64,000 nucleotides of DNA from Algoriphagus aquimarinus. GTDB taxonomy: Bacteria; Bacteroidota; Bacteroidia; Cytophagales; Cyclobacteriaceae. Made by a program: the position numbers and the translations under genes. A model generated the notes under the pieces. That model saw only the letters and a list, made by a program, of their open reading frames with translations. It was not told the origin of the DNA and searched no databases. Below, piece by piece: positions 56,244 through 64,000 of this stretch. The stretch spans positions 1 through 64,000 of the forward strand of contig NZ_VORW01000011.1 of the NCBI RefSeq assembly GCF_007997215.1, read 5' to 3'. How positions within the stretch are numbered: the first letter of the stretch is position 1; each line of letters opens with the position of its first letter.

Positions 56244-59200
56244 TTAATTACTCTTTATTACTTGTATCCAACCTTTGTACACGTGTGGCTGACCTGCTTT
56301 ATCAATAGCTGTCAACACGTAGAAGTAAGTGCCAGCCGCTTGTCCTGGAGCATTCCAATCATTTTGGTAATTCTTCTTTTCAAATACATGATCACCGTAC
56401 CTATTAAATATAGTAATCTCAGTGCTAACAAATATGTTAATCCCTTCAATTTCAAATGTATCATTGTCTCCGTCATTATTTGGAGTAATCACATTCGGTA
56501 TGTGGAATGGTTTAATTGTATTTACATCATCATCCTGATTATTTGAATCATCAGTATCATCTTCTTCAGATCCAATAATCACTGTATTTGTGATTGTACC
56601 TGGCGTTACTGCATTTACCTTCACTCTAATTGTGATGGTAGCATTAGCTTCCAATGCTGGAATCGTCCAGGTAATCGCACTTCCAGACACATTATCATTT
56701 ACTGTCGCATTCGTACTGTTTCCAGTTACAGTGTTGCTGATATAAGTCACCCCAGCAGGAAGATTATCTGTCACAACTACATTCGTCGCAGGCGTATCTC
56801 CATTGGTGATAACGATTTCGTACTCAAATTCGTCACCTTCAAATATTTCAGCCTCAAAGGATGTTTTTGTTACGCTAAGATCTACTTGATCATTCAATAA
56901 TCTGAATACTACTAGTGCATCATCACTATTGGAAGGATTAGCCACCTCACGAAGTGTATACTTTAAGGTATATTCTCTTGCCTCATTCACTCCTGGGATC
57001 AAGTTCAATTCCCCATTTTCATCGATCAACAGACCTATTATTCCGTCAAGCTCAGTGAATTCGAAGTCAACATCCGCATCGTCAGGTCTTACACCATTCA
57101 ATAAATCATTATCAAGGATGTTACCCAGTCTACCACCATAGCTTAGGAAGTAGGTTCCAAAGGCATCATCGTTTGCAATGATCTGGTTGTTTGATACTCC
57201 TACTGTCTCACTTGCCTCTTTTTCAATAGTTTCATCATTTGGCAGGGTTGCTTTTACCGTTGCTACGTTCAAGATGGATTCTTTCTGAAGATCAGAATCT
57301 GTAACAGTATAGCTTGTCTCCTCTGATTTAACCTCTCCTGGAAGTAAAGTGCCTATGTTCTTATCTGATAATCCTGTCATCAGATCGGTAATAGTCACAT
57401 CAGTCAATGTTGAATTTCCAGTGTTGGTAACTGTTAAAGTGTAAGTGATCACTTGACCAATTTCTTTAACCTCAGTAACATCAGCTGTTTTAACGAATTG
57501 GATTGCACAATTAAATATTGTCAATGTGACTGGAGTTCTAGTCGAACTTACACAACCAGTCTCATCATTTACTGCCTGAGCATAGTATGTTACGTTTCCA
57601 ACAGCATTCAAGCTAGGATCAGCTACTTCGTTTCCTCCTGTTGGCGCATCGTACCAAACTAAGCTAAGTCCTTCGCCAACATTAGCTGATGCTGTCAAAG
57701 CTACCATCTGATCCTGAAGACACTCAACTTGGTCTCCATCACTAGTAGGCGCTACTGGTGATAACGGCGCTGGAGCAACTGTGTAGTCTGAACTGATCAC
57801 ACAGGTTGTGCCTATTGTTCTCGCATATACCGTACCTGAGTTGTTAACTTCTGATGTAAAGCTACCATCTGTAATAGTGGTACTGAAGCCTGAATTTAAG
57901 GAGTATTCTACTCCATCAACCGCAGTGAACGTGATCGCTACTGTAGTCGCATCACATGTTGGTGCAGGGACTGTCAATACCGGTGCTGTTGGTGTTACTG
58001 GTGCTGGAGCTACTTGGAAAGCTGAAGTAGTTACACAAGTAGTACCTGTTGTTCTCGCATATACAGTTCCTGTGCTGTTCACAGCCGCTGTAAAGCTGCC
58101 ATCAGTGATCGTAGTACTGAAGCCTGAATTTAAGGAGTATTCTACTCCATCAACTGCAGTGAACGTGATCGTTATTGTTGTCGCATCACATGCTGGAGCA
58201 GGGACTGTCAATACCGGTGCTGCTGGTGTTACTGGAGCTGGAGCTACTGAATAACCTGAACTAGTTACACAAGTAGTACCTGTTGTTCTCGCATATACAA
58301 TTCCTGACCTGTTTACAGCCGCTGTAAAGCTACCGTTAGAGATAGTAGTACTGAAGTCTGAATTTAAGGAGTATTCTACTCCATCAACTGCAGTGAACGT
58401 GATCGTTATTGTTGTCGCATCACATGCTGGAGCAGGGACTGTCAATACCGGTGCTGCTGGTGTTACTGGAGCTGGAGCTACTGAATAACCTGAACTAGTT
58501 ACACAAGTAGTACCTGTTGTTCTCGCATATACAATTCCTGACCTGTTTACAGCCGCTGTAAAGCTACCGTTAGAGATAGTAGTACTGAAGTCTGAATTTA
58601 AGGAGTATTCTACTCCATTAGCTGCAGTAAATGTGATCGTTACTGTGGTCGCATCACACAGTGGAGAAGGAACTGTCAATACCGGTGCCGCTGGTGATCC
58701 TGGTGCTGGAGCTACTTCGTAACCAGAGCTGATCACACAAGTAGTACCTATAGTTCTCGCATATACTGTTCCTGTGCTGTTTACAACCGCGGTAAAGCTG
58801 CCCTTAGCGATCATAGTGCTAAAGTCTGAATTCAAGGAGTATTCAACACCCTGCTCAGTAGAGAACGTGATTATTACTGAAGGGGCATCACACGTTGGAG
58901 CAGGAACAGTCAATATTGGTGCTGTTGGTGTTACTGGAGCTGGAGCAACTTCGAAGCCTGAGCTGATCACACAAGTAGTACCTTCTGTTCTCGCATATAC
59001 AGTTCCTGAGCTGTTTACATTTGCTGTAAAGCTACCATCAGTAATCGTAGTGCTGAAATCTGAATTTAAAGAGTATTCTACTCCATCAACTGCAGTGAAC
59101 GTGATCGTTACTGTTGTCGCATCACATGCAGGAGCAGGGACTGTCAATACCGGTGCTGTTGGTGTTACTGGAGCTGGAGCTACTTGGAAAGCTGAACTGC

Positions 59201-62200
59201 TTACACAAGTAGTACCTTCTGTTCTCGCATATACAGTTCCTGAGCTATTTACATTTACTGTAAAGCTTCCATCAGTGATTGTAGTGCTGAAGTCTGAATT
59301 TAAGGAGTATTCTACTCCGTCAACTGCAGTGAACGTGATCGTTACCGTAGTCGCGTCACATAATGGTGCTGGGACTGTCAATACCGGTGCTGCTGGTGTT
59401 ACTGGAGCTGGAGCTACTTCGTAACCAGAGCTAATCACACAAGTAGTACCTTCTGTTCTCGCATATACAGTTCCTGAGCTGTTTACATTTGCTGTAAAGC
59501 TTCCATCAGTGATCGTAGTGCTGAAGTCTGAATTTAAAGAGTATTCTACTCCATCAACTGCAGTGAACGTGATCGTTACTGTCGTCGCATCACATGCTGG
59601 AGCAGGGACTGTCAATACCTGTGCTGCTGGAGTTACTGGCGCTGGAGCGACTTCGTAACCAGAGCTAATCACACAAGTAGTACCTTCTGTTCTCGCATAT
59701 ACAGTTCCATTACTATCAACTTCAGCATCAAAGCTGCCATCAGTAATCGTAGTGCTGAAATCTGAATTTAAGGAGTATTCTACTCCGTCAACTGCTGTGA
59801 AGGTAATTGTTACTGTAGTCGCATCACACGTTGGTGCAGGTACATCAAGTACCGGTGCTGTTGGTGTTACTGGAGCTGGAGCTACTTCGTAGTCTGAACT
59901 GATCACACAAGTTGTGCCTATTGCTCTCGCATATACAGTTCCTGAGCTATTTACATTTGCTGTAAAGCTACCATCAGTTATCGTAGTGTTGAAGTCTGAA
60001 TTTAAAGAGTATTCTACTCCATCAACTTCAGTGAACGTGATCGTTATTGTTGTCGCATCACATGCAGGAGCAGGTACATCAAGTACCGGTGCTGTTGGGG
60101 TTACTGGAGCTGGAGCTACTTGGAAAGCTGAACTAGTTACACAAGTAGTACCTTCTGTTCTCGCATATACAGTTCCTGAGCTGTTTACATTTGCTGTAAA
60201 GCTTCCATCAGTGATCGTAGTACTGAAGTCTGAATTTAAGGAGTATTCTACTCCTTCAAGTGCAGTGAAGGTAATTGTTACCGTAATAGCATCACATAAT
60301 GGAGCTGGGACTGTCAATACCGGTGCTGCTGGTGAACCTGGAGCTGGATCTACTTCGTAGTCTGAACTAATCACACAAGTTGTGCCTATTGTTCTCGCAT
60401 ATACTGTCCCTGTGCTGTTTACAGCTACTGTAAAGCTACCATCAGTGATCGTAGTACTGAAATCTGAATTCAAGGAATATTCTACTCCCTGATCAGGAGT
60501 GAACGAGATTGTTACTGAAGGGGCATCACACGTTGGAGCAGGAACAGTTAAAACTGGTGCGGCTGGTGTAACTGGAGCTTGAGCTACTTGGAATGCTGAA
60601 CTGCTTACACAAGTAGTACCTTCTGTTCTCGCATATACAGTTCCTGAACTATTTACATTTGCTGTAAAGCTTCCATCAATGATCGTAGTGCTGAAATCTG
60701 AATTTAAGGAGTATTCTACCCCATCAACTGCAGTGAACGTGATCGTTACTGTAGTCGCATCACATGCAGGAGCAGGGACTGTCAATACCGGTGCTGTTGG
60801 TGTTACTGGTGCTGGAGCTACTTGGAAAGCTGAACTGCTTACACAAGTAGTACCTTCTGTTCTCGCATATACAGTTCCATTACTATCAACTTCAGCATCA
60901 AAGCTGCCATCAGTGATCGTAGTGCTGAAATCTGAATTTAAGGAGTATTCTACTCCATCAACTGCAGTGAAGGTAATCGTTACTGAAGTCGCATCACACG
61001 TAGGTGCAGGGACTGTCAATACCGGTGCTGTTGGTGTTACTGGAGCTGGAGCTACTTCGTAGTCTGAACTGCTTACACAAGTAGTCCCTTCTGTTCTCGC
61101 ATATACAGTTCCTGAGCTATTTACATTTGCTGTAAAGCTACCATCAGTAATCGTAGTGCTGAAATCTGAATTTAAGGAGTATTCTACTCCGTCAACTGCA
61201 GTGAACGTGATCGTTACCGTAGTCGCATCACATGCAGGAGCAGGTACATCAAGTACCGGTGCTGTTGGTGTTACTGGAGCTGGAGCTACTTCGTAGCCTG
61301 AACTTGTTACACAAGTAGTACCTTCTGTTCTCGCATATACAGTTCCTGAGCTGTTTACATTTGCTGTAAAGCTGCCATCAGTAATCGTAGTGCTGAAATC
61401 TGAATTTAAGGAGTATTCTACTCCGTCAACTGCAGTGAAGGTAATTGTTACCGTAGTTGCATCACATAATGGAGCTGGGACTGTCAATACCGGTGCTACT
61501 GGTGAACCTGGAGCTGGAGCAACTTCGTAGTCTGAACTGATCACACAAGTTGTTCCTACTGTTCTTGCATAGACAGTTCCTAAGCTATTTACATTTGCTG
61601 TAAAGCTGCCATCAGTGATCGTAGTGCTGAAATCTGAATTTAAGGAGTATTCTACTCCATCAACTGCAGTGAAGGTAATCGTTACCGTAGTCGCATCACA
61701 TGTTGGTGCAGGGACTGTCAATACCGGTGCTGTTGGTGTTACTGGTGCTGGAGCTACTTCGAAAGCTGAACTGCTTACACAAGTAGTACCTTCTGTTCTC
61801 GCATATACAGTTCCTGAGCTGTTTACATTTGCTGTAAAGCTACCATCAGTAATCGTAGTGCTGAAATCTGAATTTAAGGAGTATTCTACTCCATCAACTG
61901 CAGTGAAGGTAATCGTTACCGTAGTCGCATCACATGTTGGTGCAGGGACTGTCAATACCGGTGCTGTTGGTGTTACTGGTGCTGGAGCTACTTCGAAAGC
62001 TGAACTGCTTACACAAGTAGTACCTTCTGTTCTCGCATATACAGTTCCGGAGCTGTTTACATCTGCTGTATAGCTGCCTTCAGTAATCGTAGTGCTGAAA
62101 TCTGAATTTAAGGAATATTCTACTCCATCAACTGCAGTGAAGGTAATCGTTACCGTAGTCGCATCACATGTTGGTGCAGGGACTGTCAATACCGGTGCTG

Positions 62201-63797
62201 TTGGTGTTACTGGTGCTGGAGCTACTTGGAAAGCTGAAGTAGTTACACAAGTAGTACCTGTTGTTCTCGCATATACAGTTCCTGTGCTGTTCACAGCCGC
62301 TGTAAAGCTGCCATCAGTGATCGTAGTACTGAAGCCTGAATTTAAGGAGTATTCTACTCCGTCAACTGCAGTGAACGTGATCGTTACTGTAGTCGCATCA
62401 CATAATGGATCAGGAACTTCTAACACCGGTGCTGTTGGTGTCACTGGAGCTGGAGCTACTTGGAAAGCTGAGTTGCTTACACAAGTAGTAGAACCTATAG
62501 TCCTTGCATATACCGTTCCTGAACTATTTACATTTGCTGCAAAACTACCGTTAGTGATTGTAGTGCTGAAATCTGAATTTAAAGAGTATTCTACTCCGCT
62601 AGCCGCGGTAAATGTGATTGTTACTGTTGTCGCATCACATGTTGGTGCAGGAACTGTCAATACTGGTGCAACTGGTGTCACTGTGGCTGGAGCTACTTCG
62701 AAAGCTGAACTGCTCACACAAGTCGTACCTTCTGTTCTTGCATATACCGTTCCTGAGCTACTTACACCCGCTGTAAAGCTGCCTTCCGCGATCGTAGTAC
62801 TGAAATCAGAATTTAAAGAGTATTCTACTCCATCAACTGCAGTGAACGTGATCGTTACCGAAGTTGCATCACACAATGGCGTAGGAACTGTCAATACCGG
62901 TGCAGCTGGTGAAATTCCGTAAAGCGTAACCGTCTTTTGAATTGATTTGACAATACCACCACTAGTTACCTGTAGAGTAACTTGATAAGAATTAGCTGAT
63001 CCAAAATCTACATTTTGTGGATCAGAAGCTTCCGAGGATGCAGGAGTACCTCCAGTAAATGACCAAGAATAAACATAATTCGCAGGATTTCCGCCAGTTG
63101 TCAAATTCTCAAAATCTACTGTGAAATCATTACAATTAGTTTCAAAATCAAAATTTGCTACTAGAGGAGTGTTTACAATCAATCCAGTTGGATTATAATA
63201 ACACTGAGAATTTTGAAGTCTTGGGGTACAGTTTCCATCACCGGCATTACCAGTCGTCCAAGTCATGTAGATGTTTTTGATTTCTATCTTCTCACCATAA
63301 TTCCAATTAAAATCATCGAGAAAGTAAAATAGCCCATCTTGAGTAGGAACTTTAACTCCACCAAATAAACAAAGGGTACGAGTGGCTCCGGTCTTTACAC
63401 CATTAATAAATACATCGAATTGCGCATACAAATTGTATGCGTTGTTAGTACTACCACCATATTTTACAAAAATCTTTCCTGGAACGTTATCTCCAAGCTC
63501 TAATCCAACTGGATCAAATGGAGCTGGAAAGGGCGTTCCGTCTAATTGACGAAACTGAATTTCCGCAATATTTACGTTGTTCTGAGGACATCCAGGAGGA
63601 TTTAACGGATCAATTACGATGGGAATAGTCCCTATAATTTGACCCTGAGAAAAACCCGTTGACGGTAAAAGAAAACTAGACGCCATGAAAAAAAGCAACA
63701 GGAGAAGTCCTGCAGAGCGATCTATCTTTTTAATCCCTTCCAAAAATCCACCTTTGGGTGGCTGGGAGCTGAATTGATAATTGGATAACTGGTCCAT
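56244..63797 (-). CDS. Giant repetitive adhesin-like protein with T9SS type B sorting domain
   Basis: The 2517-residue protein has a long N-terminal leader (hydrophobic [14 protein letters not shown], about residues 31-44, then SQGQ). A PKD-like domain lies at about residues 212-290 ([14 protein letters not shown]). Residues 299-2015 hold 22 tandem repeats of 78 residues. An Ig-like segment ([15 protein letters not shown]) follows, then two DUF11-type domains (about 2105 and 2305) and a C-terminal type B sorting domain (from about 2431: [20 protein letters not shown] ... GWIQVIKSN). It resembles SprB-type gliding adhesins and should be exported by T9SS with the PorP/SprF neighbour. No enzymatic domain is seen. 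Ligand unknown. Confidence 0.9.
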   Translation of the reverse strand: MDQLSNYQFSSQPPKGGFLEGIKKIDRSAGLLLLLFFMASSFLLPSTGFSQGQIIGTIPIVIDPLNPPGCPQNNVNIAEIQFRQLDGTPFPAPFDPVGLELGDNVPGKIFVKYGGSTNNAYNLYAQFDVFINGVKTGATRTLCLFGGVKVPTQDGLFYFLDDFNWNYGEKIEIKNIYMTWTTGNAGDGNCTPRLQNSQCYYNPTGLIVNTPLVANFDFETNCNDFTVDFENLTTGGNPANYVYSWSFTGGTPASSEASDPQNVDFGSANSYQVTLQVTSGGIVKSIQKTVTLYGISPAAPVLTVPTPLCDATSVTITFTAVDGVEYSLNSDFSTTIAEGSFTAGVSSSGTVYARTEGTTCVSSSAFEVAPATVTPVAPVLTVPAPTCDATTVTITFTAASGVEYSLNSDFSTTITNGSFAANVNSSGTVYARTIGSTTCVSNSAFQVAPAPVTPTAPVLEVPDPLCDATTVTITFTAVDGVEYSLNSGFSTTITDGSFTAAVNSTGTVYARTTGTTCVTTSAFQVAPAPVTPTAPVLTVPAPTCDATTVTITFTAVDGVEYSLNSDFSTTITEGSYTADVNSSGTVYARTEGTTCVSSSAFEVAPAPVTPTAPVLTVPAPTCDATTVTITFTAVDGVEYSLNSDFSTTITDGSFTANVNSSGTVYARTEGTTCVSSSAFEVAPAPVTPTAPVLTVPAPTCDATTVTITFTAVDGVEYSLNSDFSTTITDGSFTANVNSLGTVYARTVGTTCVISSDYEVAPAPGSPVAPVLTVPAPLCDATTVTITFTAVDGVEYSLNSDFSTTITDGSFTANVNSSGTVYARTEGTTCVTSSGYEVAPAPVTPTAPVLDVPAPACDATTVTITFTAVDGVEYSLNSDFSTTITDGSFTANVNSSGTVYARTEGTTCVSSSDYEVAPAPVTPTAPVLTVPAPTCDATSVTITFTAVDGVEYSLNSDFSTTITDGSFDAEVDSNGTVYARTEGTTCVSSSAFQVAPAPVTPTAPVLTVPAPACDATTVTITFTAVDGVEYSLNSDFSTTIIDGSFTANVNSSGTVYARTEGTTCVSSSAFQVAQAPVTPAAPVLTVPAPTCDAPSVTISFTPDQGVEYSLNSDFSTTITDGSFTVAVNSTGTVYARTIGTTCVISSDYEVDPAPGSPAAPVLTVPAPLCDAITVTITFTALEGVEYSLNSDFSTTITDGSFTANVNSSGTVYARTEGTTCVTSSAFQVAPAPVTPTAPVLDVPAPACDATTITITFTEVDGVEYSLNSDFNTTITDGSFTANVNSSGTVYARAIGTTCVISSDYEVAPAPVTPTAPVLDVPAPTCDATTVTITFTAVDGVEYSLNSDFSTTITDGSFDAEVDSNGTVYARTEGTTCVISSGYEVAPAPVTPAAQVLTVPAPACDATTVTITFTAVDGVEYSLNSDFSTTITDGSFTANVNSSGTVYARTEGTTCVISSGYEVAPAPVTPAAPVLTVPAPLCDATTVTITFTAVDGVEYSLNSDFSTTITDGSFTVNVNSSGTVYARTEGTTCVSSSAFQVAPAPVTPTAPVLTVPAPACDATTVTITFTAVDGVEYSLNSDFSTTITDGSFTANVNSSGTVYARTEGTTCVISSGFEVAPAPVTPTAPILTVPAPTCDAPSVIITFSTEQGVEYSLNSDFSTMIAKGSFTAVVNSTGTVYARTIGTTCVISSGYEVAPAPGSPAAPVLTVPSPLCDATTVTITFTAANGVEYSLNSDFSTTISNGSFTAAVNRSGIVYARTTGTTCVTSSGYSVAPAPVTPAAPVLTVPAPACDATTITITFTAVDGVEYSLNSDFSTTISNGSFTAAVNRSGIVYARTTGTTCVTSSGYSVAPAPVTPAAPVLTVPAPACDATTITITFTAVDGVEYSLNSGFSTTITDGSFTAAVNSTGTVYARTTGTTCVTTSAFQVAPAPVTPTAPVLTVPAPTCDATTVAITFTAVDGVEYSLNSGFSTTITDGSFTSEVNNSGTVYARTIGTTCVISSDYTVAPAPLSPVAPTSDGDQVECLQDQMVALTASANVGEGLSLVWYDAPTGGNEVADPSLNAVGNVTYYAQAVNDETGCVSSTRTPVTLTIFNCAIQFVKTADVTEVKEIGQVITYTLTVTNTGNSTLTDVTITDLMTGLSDKNIGTLLPGEVKSEETSYTVTDSDLQKESILNVATVKATLPNDETIEKEASETVGVSNNQIIANDDAFGTYFLSYGGRLGNILDNDLLNGVRPDDADVDFEFTELDGIIGLLIDENGELNLIPGVNEAREYTLKYTLREVANPSNSDDALVVFRLLNDQVDLSVTKTSFEAEIFEGDEFEYEIVITNGDTPATNVVVTDNLPAGVTYISNTVTGNSTNATVNDNVSGSAITWTIPALEANATITIRVKVNAVTPGTITNTVIIGSEEDDTDDSNNQDDDVNTIKPFHIPNVITPNNDGDNDTFEIEGINIFVSTEITIFNRYGDHVFEKKNYQNDWNAPGQAAGTYFYVLTAIDKAGQPHVYKGWIQVIKSN
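57753..62903 (-). repeat. 22 tandem 234-bp (78-aa) repeats in the adhesin gene
   Basis: I counted 22 units. Each begins near APVLTVPAP and carries two conserved Cys ([10 protein letters not shown] and TTCV). All are 78 residues except the second, which has one extra residue (TIGSTTCV). 22 x 78 + 1 = 1717 codons, exactly the span here. Some neighbours are nearly identical: 58124-58384 equals 58358-58618 over 261 bases, which is longer than one unit. Confidence 0.95.
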
Positions 63798-64000
63798 ATC
63801 GGTATTATTTAAAATTTTTTGCTTTCGTAAACCTGTTTTCTATATGGGATCGTTTTTAGTTGGCTTTTTAGACGCCTAAAAATTTTCCTTTTTCCTTCAA
63901 AATTCTACCTAAAAGTTCGATGTGATTGCTTAAAATGATCGAGTTAAACTTTGGTATTATTAATTATGCCCTAAAAATACACTTTTATGGCTTTCATATC
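63798..64000. other. Upstream region of the adhesin operon, cut by the window
   Basis: AT-rich and without genes. It should contain the promoter and leader of the adhesin-PorP-OmpA operon; I saw no clear box. The next gene lies outside the window. Confidence 0.35.

Noticed and set aside
57753..62903. CRISPR array
   Set aside because: The repeats are 234 bp, coding, and have no spacers. No cas gene is present.
57808..62922. Several long open frames on the plus strand (for example 58774-59424 and 62092-62922)
   Set aside because: They are antisense to the 234-bp repeats, and their protein text is the same repeated pattern. The codon use of the repeat keeps that frame open by chance.

Overview
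The window looks like chromosomal DNA of a member of the Bacteroidota, most likely the order Cytophagales and close to Algoriphagus/Cyclobacteriaceae (inferred from protein style, not searched). The signs are type IX secretion (T9SS) sorting domains of both type A and type B, a PorP/SprF protein, LVIVD-repeat lipoproteins, a large CarboxypepD_reg/TonB receptor, AT-rich intergenic DNA, few Shine-Dalgarno sites, several TAnnTTTG -7 promoter boxes, and the Bacteroidota MbnP/di-heme peroxidase cluster. No phage, insertion sequence, integron, CRISPR array or rRNA gene was seen.

Layout. Positions 1-8025 (+) carry two tandem LVIVD-repeat surface proteins, the first cut by the window edge, and a 1692-aa glycine-rich T9SS cargo. 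Positions 8110-12450 (-) encode a very large AsmA-like membrane-anchored protein. A 1.1-kb gene-free stretch (12480-13558) holds two tRNA-like cloverleaves on the minus strand. Their variable arms are abnormally long, and each is followed by its own terminator. Positions 13558-23904 hold housekeeping and metabolic genes: an RluD-type pseudouridine synthase, a D-cysteine desulfhydrase/ACC deaminase-like enzyme, an AlbA_2-domain protein, UvrB, a DUF4105 protein, another T9SS cargo, a GntP permease and a RidA-like protein. Positions 23989-31010 (-) carry an MltF-like lytic transglycosylase and a complete RND efflux operon (adaptor, pump, TolC-like channel). Positions 31135-35659 (-) carry an alpha/beta hydrolase and an Oar-like TonB receptor.

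Positions 36010-42271 are a patchier region. It holds a lysoplasmalogenase, a broken CHAT caspase-like fragment, an amidase, a cupin, a decayed DUF3500 gene, an intradiol dioxygenase and an O-methyltransferase-like gene. Positions 42639-48166 hold aspS, an M23 peptidase, rluF and a GH16 glycosidase.

Positions 48261-52743 (+) are a compact five-gene cluster: a small Cys-containing membrane protein, an MbnH-like di-heme peroxidase, an MbnP-like lipoprotein, a second MbnH-like peroxidase and a predicted outer-membrane protein. It is a probable copper- or redox-related surface system and the most interesting set of genes here. Positions 52826-63797 (-) form one T9SS/adhesin operon: a 2517-aa protein with 22 tandem 78-residue repeats and a type B sorting domain, then PorP/SprF, then an OmpA-family protein with two OmpA domains.

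Genes that probably work together are the RND trio, the MbnP/MbnH cluster, and the adhesin-PorP-OmpA trio. Dispersed palindromes (GATAGCTATC type and GAGCGRAGTCGA type) lie between genes, and one of them is inside a tRNA-like variable arm.
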